A DNA stretch of 64,000 bases from Thalassobellus sp050294475 (GTDB lineage Bacteria > Bacteroidota > Bacteroidia > Flavobacteriales > Flavobacteriaceae), in assembly GCA_050294475.1 (NCBI GenBank), contig JBNKOE010000003.1, positions 124,001 to 188,000 of the forward strand, in the 5' to 3' direction. Positions 17,032 to 24,860 of the stretch are shown here, piece by piece (position 1 is the stretch's first letter; every line of letters begins with the position of its first letter). Made by a program: the position numbers and the translations under genes. The notes beneath the pieces are model-generated. The model saw only the letters and a list, made by a program, of their open reading frames with translations. It had not been told where the DNA came from and did no database searches.

Positions 17032-18567
17032 ATGACCAAAAATGTTCGTGTGCGTTTTGCACCAAGCCCAACAGGACCTCTTCATATAGGAGGCGTTCGT
17101 ACAGCGTTATTCAATTATTTATTTGCTAAAAAACATAACGGTACTTTTATTTTAAGAATAGAAGATACCGATCAAAATCGTTATGTAGAAGGTGCCGAAC
17201 AATATATTATTGATGCTTTAAATTGGTGTAACATGCCTTTTGATGAAGGCCCTACTTCGACTGCGCTCAGCACAGAATCCAAAAACGAAAAATTTGGACC
17301 ATACAGACAAAGCGAACGTAAAGATTTATATAAAGCTTACGCTGATGAATTAATTGCTTCTGGCAATGCTTATTATGCTTTTGATACGGCTGAAACTTTA
17401 GATTTTCATAGAAAAGACCACGAAGCCAAAGGAAAAACATTTATCTACAATTGGCATAACCGTTTAAAATTGAACAATTCTTTATCGCTTAGCGCGGAAG
17501 AAGTACAAGCTAAATTAGATGCTGGCGATGATTATGTGATTCGTTTTAAAAGTCCGCAAGATCAAACCTTGCATTTAACAGATATTATTCGTGGCGATAT
17601 TAAAATTGATACCAACATTTTAGATGATAAAGTGTTGTTTAAAAGTGATGGTATGCCAACCTATCATTTAGCCAATATTGTTGATGACCATTTAATGGAA
17701 ATCTCGCATGTTATCCGTGGTGAAGAATGGTTGCCTTCTTTAGCATTACACTATCAATTATACAAAGCATTTGGTTGGGAAACACCAGAATTTGCGCATT
17801 TACCTTTAATTTTAAAACCAACAGGAAAAGGAAAATTAAGCAAACGCGATGGCGATAAATTAGGTTTCCCAGTGTTTCCTTTACAATGGACAGACCCTAA
17901 AACCAACGAAGTTTCTAGAGGTTATAAAGAAGATGGCTATTTTGCCAATGCTATGATTAATTTCTTAGCGTTTTTAGGATGGAATCCAGGAACGGAACAA
18001 GAGATTTTTAATCTAGAAGAGTTAATTGAAGCATTCGATTTAAAGAAAGTAAATAAATCGGGTGCCCGTTTCGATCCTGATAAAATTAAATGGTTTAACC
18101 ACCATTATATGCAAGAGCAATATAATGAAGATTTAGCCGAAGCTTTTAAAAAGGAACAAGCTGAACTAGCTAATATTGATTCTGAATACATAGCCTTAGT
18201 AGTTGGCTTAATAAAAGAACGTGCTACGTTTGTGTCTGATTTTTGGGACTTAAGTCATTTCTTTTTTGTTGCTCCAACATCGTATGATGAAAAAGCCTCT
18301 AAAAAAGCCCTTAAAGAAGATACTAAAGATATTATGACACAAGTAATATCTATTATAAATACTATTGAAGATTTTACTGTAGAAAACCTTCAAACCAACA
18401 TTAAAGGTTGGATAACCTCTAATGAAATAGGTTTTGGTAAAGTTATGATGCCGTTGCGTTTAGCTTTGGTTGGTGCTTTACAAGGCCCTGATGTTTTTGA
18501 TATTATGCATATGATTGGAAAAAATGAAACCGTTAAACGTATTGAAAATATAGTGAAAACAATATAA
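17032..18567 (+). CDS. gltX: Glutamate--tRNA ligase
   Basis: Class I aminoacyl-tRNA synthetase of 511 residues that charges tRNA-Glu. The HIGH-type motif is PSPTGPLHIGG (residues 11-21) and the KMSKS-type motif is KLSKRDGD near 270. The ATG at 17032 is chosen because the -7 box lies at 17005-17012, inside the longer frame. Unusual feature: after DEGP (residue 74) there is an insertion TSTALSTES before KNEKFGPYRQSER. At DNA level it is a REP-like word (17254-17272), so the gene seems to have tolerated an in-frame repeat insertion. GlnRS is also present in this window. A terminator follows. Confidence 0.96.
   Translation: MTKNVRVRFAPSPTGPLHIGGVRTALFNYLFAKKHNGTFILRIEDTDQNRYVEGAEQYIIDALNWCNMPFDEGPTSTALSTESKNEKFGPYRQSERKDLYKAYADELIASGNAYYAFDTAETLDFHRKDHEAKGKTFIYNWHNRLKLNNSLSLSAEEVQAKLDAGDDYVIRFKSPQDQTLHLTDIIRGDIKIDTNILDDKVLFKSDGMPTYHLANIVDDHLMEISHVIRGEEWLPSLALHYQLYKAFGWETPEFAHLPLILKPTGKGKLSKRDGDKLGFPVFPLQWTDPKTNEVSRGYKEDGYFANAMINFLAFLGWNPGTEQEIFNLEELIEAFDLKKVNKSGARFDPDKIKWFNHHYMQEQYNEDLAEAFKKEQAELANIDSEYIALVVGLIKERATFVSDFWDLSHFFFVAPTSYDEKASKKALKEDTKDIMTQVISIINTIEDFTVENLQTNIKGWITSNEIGFGKVMMPLRLALVGALQGPDVFDIMHMIGKNETVKRIENIVKTI
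17254..17272 (+). repeat. REP-like short repeat inside gltX
   Basis: CTTCGACTGCGCTCAGCAC; its reverse complement carries the words TGAGC and GTCGAAG, typical of widespread intergenic palindromic repeats in many bacteria. Base composition is far more GC-rich than the surrounding gene. It encodes the extra residues TSTALST. Confidence 0.55.
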
Positions 18568-18595
18568 CTATACCCTTAATTAGAGTATAAATTAC

Positions 18596-18634
18596 AAAGC
18601 CTCTTCATAGAAATATGAAGAAGCTTTATTTTAT
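18596..18634 (+). terminator. gltX terminator
   Basis: Stem AAAGC-TCTTCATA / TATGAAGA-GCTTT with a GAAA loop and one mismatch, followed by TATTTTAT. Confidence 0.75.
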
Positions 18635-18639
18635 CTATG

Positions 18640-18750
18640 ACAATTTATTTTATCAGAAATTTTAGCTGCCTTCGTTTAGCATTAGATATAAAACATTAAA
18701 ACGATTTCATATCAAGTCGTTAGGTACAATACCCTAAATAAATAAAAATT
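18640..18750 (+). other. Spacer before the accessory module, ending in a GTTAGGT core
   Basis: No gene. The right part ends in CGTTAGGT (18718-18725), which fits the integron core pattern GTTRRRY, but I cannot find a convincing left arm, so it is at most half of an attC-like site. It may carry the promoter of the next small gene; no TAnnTTTG is visible. Confidence 0.25.
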
Positions 18751-18975
18751 ATGTTAGAAAAATTATTATTAAAACATTTAACAAAGAAAGGAAAAATAGC
18801 ATATTTCATAGGATTAATAATATCGTTTGGATTAGTTGCTTATTATGTATTAGGAATTGCAGGTTACACATTAAAAACAGGAAGAGATATATTCTTTTAT
18901 GGAATTATAATAGTGAATATATTATGGGCAATCATATGTTATGTAATATGGAAAAAAAAAGAAGAACAAAATTAA
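18751..18975 (+). CDS. Small hypothetical membrane protein
   Basis: A 74-residue protein not recognised as a known family. A basic N-terminus (MLEKLLLKHLTKKGK) is followed by two membrane helices (about IAYFIGLIISFGLVAYYVLG and FFYGIIIVNILWAIICYVIW) and a short charged tail (KKKEEQN). It is a clean ATG frame. The next gene begins 17 bases later on the same strand. Its position between gltX and a large palindrome suggests an accessory, possibly cassette-borne gene. No function can be assigned. Confidence 0.6.
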   Translation: MLEKLLLKHLTKKGKIAYFIGLIISFGLVAYYVLGIAGYTLKTGRDIFFYGIIIVNILWAIICYVIWKKKEEQN

Positions 18976-18992
18976 TTTTCTAAAAAATACAA

Positions 18993-19364
18993 GTGGGAAA
19001 AATAGAAATAATTAGTAATAAACCAGCAAAAGTTTATATTGACGGAAAAGAATTTGGAGTAATAAAAAAAGAAATTAAAGAATATGAACTAGAAAAAGGA
19101 GACCACGAAATTTATGCAAAGTCTGCGTGGTGTAGAAGTCAAAAAGTAAAAATAATTCTTGAAGAAAATGAAAAAATAACTTTTACATTGCATAGTTTTA
19201 AATATGAAGACTTAACAAAAGCAATAATGATGCTTTTTGTAATGCTTTTTATGTTTACTAAAAGTATTGCTTTTTTAATAATTTCAGGAATTATATTATT
19301 GTACCCTTTATATTATATAACTATTGGTAGTGATAAATATTTAGAATTAGAATTAAAAAAATAA
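18993..19364 (+). CDS. Hypothetical protein with PEGA-like N-terminus and two membrane helices
   Basis: A 123-residue protein starting at GTG (MGKIEIISNKPAKVYIDGKE). The first 70 residues look like a small beta-sandwich of the PEGA type (surface-exposed repeats that bring a YIDG turn), followed by two membrane helices (about IMMLFVMLFMFTKSIAFLII and an adjacent segment ending LLYPLYYI). It is 17 bases downstream of the small membrane protein and probably co-transcribed with it. Its stop codon is followed after five bases by the left arm of a large imperfect palindrome. PEGA is a guess by eye; function unknown. Confidence 0.6.
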   Translation: MGKIEIISNKPAKVYIDGKEFGVIKKEIKEYELEKGDHEIYAKSAWCRSQKVKIILEENEKITFTLHSFKYEDLTKAIMMLFVMLFMFTKSIAFLIISGIILLYPLYYITIGSDKYLELELKK

Positions 19365-19368
19365 CTAT

Positions 19369-19463
19369 ACCTAACATTACATATATGCTTTTACTTGTCA
19401 GGTTATTAACCTAAATTTTGGGTTATTTTATACGCAACAGCACATATACTTTGATGTTAGCAA
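19369..19463 (+). repeat. Large imperfect palindrome between accessory genes (attC-like)
   Basis: Left arm ACCTAAC-AT...ATATATGC (19369-19388) pairs with the right arm GCACATAT...ATGTTAGCA (19440-19462). The centre also has AGGTTATTAACCT. The outer core ACCTAAC fits the integron R'' pattern RYYYAAC; the right core GTTAGCA fits GTTRRRY at only five of seven positions. It lies in the usual place for a cassette recombination site, just past a stop codon. Confidence 0.4.
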
Positions 19464-19483
19464 ACATTTAAAATTAATAATAC

Positions 19484-21178
19484 ATGAGAAAAAGATTACT
19501 TATTACATTATGTGCCTTACAACTTAGTTTAGGAGTAAATGCCCAAGACTTTTTATGGGCGAAGTCTTTTGGAAGTACAGGTTGGGATTATGGTAATTCC
19601 ATAGCCGTAGATGATTTAGGAAATGTATATACCGCAGGAGTTTTTGAAGCTACAGTAGATTTTGACCCCGGTGTAGGTACAACAAACCTTAGCTCAAATG
19701 GCGGTAGTGATGCATTTATTCAAAAAATGGATGCTTCAGGAAATTTAATCTGGGTTAAGTCTTTTGGTGGCACTGGTTATGAAGAACCCTACTCATTAGC
19801 TATAGATGCTTCGGGGAATATTTACACTACGGGGTATTTTCAGGATACGGTAGATTTTGACCCCAGTGCAGGAACAACCAATCTCAGCTCGAATGGAGGT
19901 ATTGATGCTTTTGTACAGAAAATGGATGCTTCGGGCAATTTCCTTTGGGCGAAGTCTTTTGGTAGTACTAATGATGATCAAGGACTATCATTAACCGTAG
20001 ATACTTCGGGGAATGTATATATCACAGGAACTTTTAGTGGTACAGTAGATTTTGACCCCGGTGTGGGTACAACAAACCTTAGCTCAAATGGTGGTAGAGA
20101 TGTATTTATTCAAAAAATGGATGCTTCAGGAAATTTAATCTGGGTTAAGTCTTTTGGTGGTACTGGTTATGATGAATCCAAATCATTAACTATAGATGCT
20201 TCGGGGAATATATATACCATAGGATTATTTAGTCATACCGTAGATTTTGACCCTGGTACAGGAACAACCAACCTCAGCTCAAATGGAGGTATTGATGCTT
20301 TTGTACAGAAAATGGATGCTTCGGGTAATTTTATCTGGGCGAAGTCTTTTGGTGGTACTAGTGATGATAGGGGGGGTTCAATAACAACAGATGCTTCAGG
20401 AAATATTTATTCTGCGGGATATTTCAGTAACACCGTAGATTTTGACCCTGGTACAGGTACAACCAACCTTAGCTCGAATGGAAATTTAGATGTTTTTGTA
20501 CAGAAAATGGATGCTTCGGGCAATTTTATCTGGGCGAAGTCTTTCGGTGGAACAAATAATGATTATGGGAATTCCATAACTTTAGATGGTTTGGGAAATG
20601 TCTATACGACAGGAACTTTTCAAAGTACCGTAGATTTTGATCCAAGTACAGGAACAACCAACCTTAGCTCGAATGGAAGCAGTGATGCTTTTATTCAGAA
20701 AATGGATGCTTCAGGTAATTTTATCTGGGCTAAATCTTTTGGCGGAACAAATGGTGATTATGGATTTTCAATAATAACTGATGGTTCTGGAAATGCGTAC
20801 ACTACAGGAGGTTTTGAAAGTAGTACTGTAGATTTTGATCCAAGTACAGGAATAACCAATCTTAATTCGAATGGCGGTGCTGATTCGTTTATTCAAAAAA
20901 TAGTAGGCGATTCTGCTCTTGGAGTTATTTCTAATAATTTTGGCGATGAGTTTAATGCTTACCCAAATCCTACCAATGGAGATTTTTCAATTGATTTAGG
21001 AGAGATGTATAAAACAATAAAAACTACGATTATTGATATCAACGGAAGGATAATTCAATCTTCAGAATTTAACAATTCTAAAATCTTGAATATGAAAATA
21101 GAAGCACCTGCTGGATTTTATATAATGACAATAGAATCAGAAGAACAAAGGGCTGTAATTCGTTTGATAAAACAATAA
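19484..21178 (+). CDS. Secreted SBBP-type beta-propeller protein with T9SS type A sorting domain
   Basis: A 564-residue secreted protein. Signal peptide about residues 1-20 (ending VNAQ). Then seven tandem 65-residue units, each with a KSFGG-T motif, a DASGN-Y-TG turn, VDFDP and TTNLSSNGG: a complete seven-bladed SBBP propeller. The last 80 residues (from AYPNPTNGDFSID to the end, RLIKQ) form a type A T9SS C-terminal domain, so it should be exported through T9SS and attached to or released from the cell surface. Units 1-2 and 3-4 are nearly identical pairs at DNA level, which points to recent duplication. Ligand unknown; it could be a surface adhesin or recognition protein. Confidence 0.88.
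   Translation: MRKRLLITLCALQLSLGVNAQDFLWAKSFGSTGWDYGNSIAVDDLGNVYTAGVFEATVDFDPGVGTTNLSSNGGSDAFIQKMDASGNLIWVKSFGGTGYEEPYSLAIDASGNIYTTGYFQDTVDFDPSAGTTNLSSNGGIDAFVQKMDASGNFLWAKSFGSTNDDQGLSLTVDTSGNVYITGTFSGTVDFDPGVGTTNLSSNGGRDVFIQKMDASGNLIWVKSFGGTGYDESKSLTIDASGNIYTIGLFSHTVDFDPGTGTTNLSSNGGIDAFVQKMDASGNFIWAKSFGGTSDDRGGSITTDASGNIYSAGYFSNTVDFDPGTGTTNLSSNGNLDVFVQKMDASGNFIWAKSFGGTNNDYGNSITLDGLGNVYTTGTFQSTVDFDPSTGTTNLSSNGSSDAFIQKMDASGNFIWAKSFGGTNGDYGFSIITDGSGNAYTTGGFESSTVDFDPSTGITNLNSNGGADSFIQKIVGDSALGVISNNFGDEFNAYPNPTNGDFSIDLGEMYKTIKTTIIDINGRIIQSSEFNNSKILNMKIEAPAGFYIMTIESEEQRAVIRLIKQ
19556..20920 (+). repeat. Seven tandem 195-base coding repeats
   Basis: TGGG of each W-x-KSFG motif recurs at 19556, 19751, 19946, 20141, 20336, 20531 and 20726, an exact 195-base period (65 codons). 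The final unit carries one extra codon. Confidence 0.9.
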
Positions 21179-21311
21179 ACGGTTTGCTGACAATGGCTAT
21201 AAGTAATTGCTTGTTTTCGCCTACTTTTGAAAATCCGTGAGGATTTTCAGCTTAGTGTGTACTTACAAAGTTTAGTGCTAAATCACGCAACTACTTATGG
21301 CCAAAACCGTT
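21178..21311 (+). repeat. Large imperfect palindrome at the end of the accessory module (attC-like or MITE-like)
   Basis: Outer arms AACGGTTT (21178-21185) and AAACCGTT (21304-21311). The next arms GGCTATAAGTAATTGC (21195-21210) and GCAACTACTTATGGCC (21287-21302) pair at 14 of 16 positions. An inner perfect hairpin GAAAATCC/GGATTTTC with a GTGA loop sits at 21229-21248. A side hairpin TTTAG/CTAAA lies on the right half. The right end reads GTTAAAC, which fits GTTRRRY. The left arm overlaps the stop codon of the propeller gene. Confidence 0.6.
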
Positions 21312-21339
21312 AAACAACATTCTTCTAAAATAAAAAATA

Positions 21340-22023
21340 TTAAAACGAAACCATAGCACCCAAAACCAACATGGTTTGGTTTCCTTTAAATCGGGCATTA
21401 CCTCCTACAGTATCTAAATCTTGGTTTTCAAGCTTCTTCAAAATATTAGTAAACCCATAAATGTATTGGGCTTTCAGTTTAAAATTCTTAATCCCTACTG
21501 ATGCGCCAATGGCTCCATTTAAGTTAAATTGAGAAATATCGGCAATATCTTCAGCAGTTAAATTATTATAATTATTTATATAATAGTCTTCTTGTCCTTT
21601 CTCTTTAAATTCTAACTTACTATTGTATTGTAGCATGGGACCAACATCAATAGTAAAATGGTTTGGAATCACCTTTATATGCCCTAACAATGCTACTTGC
21701 GCAGCAAACATTTTATAATCTATAAATTCATCTGTAGTAGTAGAAATATTTGGTCTGCCTAAAATTCCTATCGTACTTTCTGATAGCTGCATACCAAAAC
21801 TCATATTATACCAACGATGAGGAATATCAACAATTGCCAATAATCCGCCCATAAAACCATCACCTTGTTTTGTTGTAAAATTATTAGTGGTAATATCTAA
21901 TTTTGTAATGCCACCAAAAATGCCAATACCGTTAGTAATTCTATAATTTCCTTTTTGTGAAAAACTTTTTGTAACAAAACATATACAAATAGCTACTAAT
22001 AGAAAAGACTGCTTAAAATTCAT
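21340..22023 (-). CDS. Outer-membrane beta-barrel protein (PorT-like or general)
   Basis: A 227-residue protein with a signal peptide (MNFKQSFLLVAICICFVTKSFSQ) and alternating beta-strand pattern with glycines and aromatics throughout. It ends in a hydrophobic strand with C-terminal Phe (MLVLGAMVSF), as in outer-membrane barrels recognised by BamA. It fits the loose group annotated as outer membrane beta-barrel or PorT-family proteins in Bacteroidota. Specific function unknown. It is divergent from the band-7 gene (76 bases between starts) and convergent with the propeller gene across the palindrome. Confidence 0.7.
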   Translation of the reverse strand: MNFKQSFLLVAICICFVTKSFSQKGNYRITNGIGIFGGITKLDITTNNFTTKQGDGFMGGLLAIVDIPHRWYNMSFGMQLSESTIGILGRPNISTTTDEFIDYKMFAAQVALLGHIKVIPNHFTIDVGPMLQYNSKLEFKEKGQEDYYINNYNNLTAEDIADISQFNLNGAIGASVGIKNFKLKAQYIYGFTNILKKLENQDLDTVGGNARFKGNQTMLVLGAMVSF

Positions 22024-22099
22024 TATTAATGTTATAAATCAACAAATATAATGTAAATTTAGTAGCATTATTTTATAACCATTTTTTAAATAAGACATT

Positions 22100-23023
22100 A
22101 TGAATTTCTTTTTTCCAGTAATTATTTTCTTAGGATTAATTGTCCTAATATCCTCTTTCTTTATTGTTAAACAACAAACAGCCGCTATTATTGAACGTTT
22201 TGGTCGTTTTCATAGTATTCGTCAATCTGGATTACATTTAAAAATTCCATTAATTGATAAAGTTTCTGGCAGACTTAGTTTAAAAATTCAGCAACTAGAT
22301 GTAATCATCGAAACCAAAACTTTAGATGATGTATTTGTAAAACTAAAAGTATCTGTACAATATAAAGTGATTCGCGAAAAAGTGTACGATGCGTTTTATA
22401 AATTAGATTATCCACATGAACAAATTACTAGTTATGTATTTGATGTAGTGCGTGCCGAAGTACCAAAAATGAAATTAGATGATGTTTTTGTGAAAAAAGA
22501 TGATATCGCTATTGCTGTAAAAACAGAATTAAATGATGCCATGATGGAATATGGTTACGATATTATAAAAACGTTAGTAACCGATATTGATCCTGATGCA
22601 CAAGTAAAAGCAGCCATGAACCGCATTAATGCTGCCGATAGAGAAAAAACTGCTGCACAATATGAAGGTGATGCTGCTAGAATTTTAATAGTTGAAAAAG
22701 CTAAAGCAGAAGCCGAAAGCAAACGTTTACAAGGTCAAGGTATTGCAGACCAACGTCGTGAAATTGCACGTGGTTTAGAAGAATCGGTTGATGTGTTAAA
22801 CAGAGTTGGTATTAACTCTCAAGAAGCTTCTGCGCTTATTGTAGTAACACAACATTATGATACCTTACAATCTATAGGACAAGAAACAAATAGCAACTTA
22901 ATATTATTACCAAACTCGCCACAAGCAGGAAGTAATATGCTGAATGATATGGTAGCTAGTTTTACCGCTAGTAACCAAATTGGTGAGGCTATGAAAGAAG
23001 CTAAAAAGAAAAAAGAAGAGTAA
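22100..23023 (+). CDS. SPFH/band 7 (stomatin-like) membrane protein
   Basis: A 307-residue protein with one N-terminal membrane helix (about FFFPVIIFLGLIVLISSFFIV) followed by a band 7 domain (from QQTAAIIERFGRF to roughly residue 190), then an Ala/Glu/Lys-rich coiled coil (EKAKAEAESKRLQGQG) and a short tail. Such proteins oligomerise into membrane scaffolds and often help protease or channel function. Sequence is closest by eye to the hypersensitive-induced-response/stomatin type. It is single and ends at a strong bidirectional terminator. Confidence 0.88.
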   Translation: MNFFFPVIIFLGLIVLISSFFIVKQQTAAIIERFGRFHSIRQSGLHLKIPLIDKVSGRLSLKIQQLDVIIETKTLDDVFVKLKVSVQYKVIREKVYDAFYKLDYPHEQITSYVFDVVRAEVPKMKLDDVFVKKDDIAIAVKTELNDAMMEYGYDIIKTLVTDIDPDAQVKAAMNRINAADREKTAAQYEGDAARILIVEKAKAEAESKRLQGQGIADQRREIARGLEESVDVLNRVGINSQEASALIVVTQHYDTLQSIGQETNSNLILLPNSPQAGSNMLNDMVASFTASNQIGEAMKEAKKKKEE

Positions 23024-23043
23024 ACTTCTTTTATAACTGAATA

Positions 23044-23079
23044 AAAAAAGCCTTAAGATTAAATTTTAAGGCTTTTTTA
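23044..23079. terminator. Bidirectional terminator
   Basis: Thirteen-base stem AAAAAAGCCTTAA / TTAAGGCTTTTTT between the convergent band-7 and acyltransferase genes. Confidence 0.9.
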
Positions 23080-24234
23080 TATTTTAAAAGGATGTCGTTC
23101 CTCCCAATTTTGAGTAGGATTCATCAACTTAAAAATTTGTTTCAAAATAGCATTTATAAACCCATTAGTGTGCTTTATATAAACACTCATCCGTTCTGGC
23201 TTTGCTCCTACCGAACTTTTAATTTCCATAGCAGTTCTAGCATATACAATATTAGAAAACTTGTTTTCAATAGCAAATTGAGCCATATCATACAGCATAT
23301 TTAAATACAACTGATTAGGGTATTGATGTATCGTATCATAACCTAAAAAATAGGTTTCTAAATCATTGCCATTTAAAATCAATGTATAAAATCCTATTAA
23401 TTCATCATCTAAATAATAACCAAAAACTCTAAACGATTCTTTTAATTTAAGTTTTAAATAATAAAAATGATTTTGAGGCAAAACAAACGTATTAAACTTC
23501 GCATTGTTAGAAACATTTAAATACAATTGATACAGTGCTTCAGAATGCATTTCAATAGCTTTTAAATCTAATTCTGAACTCGTTATTTTGCCTAATTTCT
23601 TTTTAGCTCGCTTATATCTGTTTTTGTACTTTTTATTTAGATTAGCTACATAATCTTCCATCTTTAACCAATCGGGATTAACTAACATCATCATATTGGG
23701 TTGTACATAAACATGATGGAATTTTTGAGACAGAAAAAAAGCTTTGTTTTTATGAATAACATCTGTTTCAAAAAAATCTTTCAACATAATAGCTCTAATG
23801 GTTTTCTTTTGAGTTACCTTAATCCTGTTTTTAAGGTCTTCTAAAGCTTCAAAAACAAGATTTAGATAATCTGTCTGCGAAATACTATTTGTTTGATAAA
23901 ACACGCCATGTTGCCCTGTATGCATTAAATTACCAACTACTAAAATATTTCCTTTTACTATTTTAGAAATGATACTTTTAAAAGCTTCTTTTAAACAAGA
24001 AACTTCTGTTTTTCTAAACATATCATCTAAATACAATTGCACACGTTGTACAACAGCAACTCCTACTAATGCATCATTATTAAAAACACCTACATAATAA
24101 AATTGAATATTTTTAGGAGACGCTACTTCTAAAGCAGCAAAATAATTAGGTTGTAAAAAAATATCGTGTTCGGTAATATGCTTCCAAGAATCTGGAAATT
24201 CATTAAATGAATTATATATACGATAGGTTTTCAA
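23077..24234 (-). CDS. FemAB/BioF2-like GNAT-fold acyltransferase
   Basis: A 385-residue soluble protein that looks like a double GNAT-fold enzyme of the FemAB or BioF2-like acetyltransferase type. The C-terminal half carries the motif region FRVFGYYLDDELIGFYTLIL followed by YFLGYDTIHQYPNQLYLNMLYDMAQFAIE, the usual acyl-CoA or aminoacyl-tRNA binding area. A basic helix (KKYKNRYKRAKKKL) precedes it. Members modify peptidoglycan, lipids or small metabolites; the substrate here is not clear. Single gene, upstream of and co-oriented with no close partner (the DUF1761 gene has its own terminator). Confidence 0.6.
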   Translation of the reverse strand: MKTYRIYNSFNEFPDSWKHITEHDIFLQPNYFAALEVASPKNIQFYYVGVFNNDALVGVAVVQRVQLYLDDMFRKTEVSCLKEAFKSIISKIVKGNILVVGNLMHTGQHGVFYQTNSISQTDYLNLVFEALEDLKNRIKVTQKKTIRAIMLKDFFETDVIHKNKAFFLSQKFHHVYVQPNMMMLVNPDWLKMEDYVANLNKKYKNRYKRAKKKLGKITSSELDLKAIEMHSEALYQLYLNVSNNAKFNTFVLPQNHFYYLKLKLKESFRVFGYYLDDELIGFYTLILNGNDLETYFLGYDTIHQYPNQLYLNMLYDMAQFAIENKFSNIVYARTAMEIKSSVGAKPERMSVYIKHTNGFINAILKQIFKLMNPTQNWEERHPFKI

Positions 24235-24242
24235 TAGAAAAT

Positions 24243-24276
24243 AAAAAGACCGAAGTTAAAAACCTCAGTCTTTGTT
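24243..24276 (-). terminator. Terminator of the DUF1761 gene
   Basis: Minus-strand stem AAAGACTGAGGTT / AACTTCGGTCTTT (one mismatch, one G-T pair) followed by T-rich DNA. Confidence 0.7.
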
Positions 24277-24300
24277 TATGTTATAAAATTACAAATAATA

Positions 24301-24786
24301 TTATTTCCAGCCACAAATAATTGCACCCATTACTCCAAGAGTCACTATCCAATAACCAGCATTAATAAAAATATATTTAGCACTTTTTCGCTCGAATAAC
24401 GCATTAGTTCCAATAACTGGAAGCGCAATAAAAACACCAGTTAAAACACCATGAAAAGCACCATGTTTAAAGGTTCTAAAAGCATCTGAATAATCTGAAA
24501 TAAAGGCATCATAAGAAGGTAAAGCTGCAGAAGGGTCTCCACCAATAAGACTAAAAACTCCCATTTGATGAATCACAATTCCTGGTAAAGCAGTTGCTAA
24601 TAAAAAAGCAAAAACTAATGCTAAACCAAAAATTTTAGCCATATTTCCACCTTTAATTTGCTCTTCAGTCATACCTGATGCTTGCATCCAAGCATTACCA
24701 AATACTTTCGGGTTATACCAAATAAATCCGACAACTAATGCCGAAATAGCTGCAACTAACATTGCAATTGGGTTTAATAATTCCAT
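24301..24786 (-). CDS. DUF1761 family membrane protein
   Basis: A 161-residue integral membrane protein with four predicted helices: near 8-25, 50-70, 113-130 and 138-158. The N-terminal segment GFIWYNPKVFGNAWMQASG with a following MTEEQIKGGNM is the hallmark of DUF1761. Function unknown. It follows glnS after about 74 bases on the same strand and has its own downstream terminator. Confidence 0.82.
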   Translation of the reverse strand: MELLNPIAMLVAAISALVVGFIWYNPKVFGNAWMQASGMTEEQIKGGNMAKIFGLALVFAFLLATALPGIVIHQMGVFSLIGGDPSAALPSYDAFISDYSDAFRTFKHGAFHGVLTGVFIALPVIGTNALFERKSAKYIFINAGYWIVTLGVMGAIICGWK

Positions 24787-24860
24787 TTTAACATCTTTTT
24801 AGTTAGAAGTTAAATATAAATAAAATTATAACACCAACTATTTTAAACGCTCAAAACCAA

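Noticed and set aside
18751..19364. Toxin-antitoxin pair
   Set aside because: The two small genes are co-oriented and close, but both have two membrane helices and neither resembles a known toxin or DNA-binding antitoxin.
19556..20920. Regular 195-base repeats as a possible CRISPR or satellite
   Set aside because: They are in frame, encode propeller blades, and have no repeat-spacer structure.
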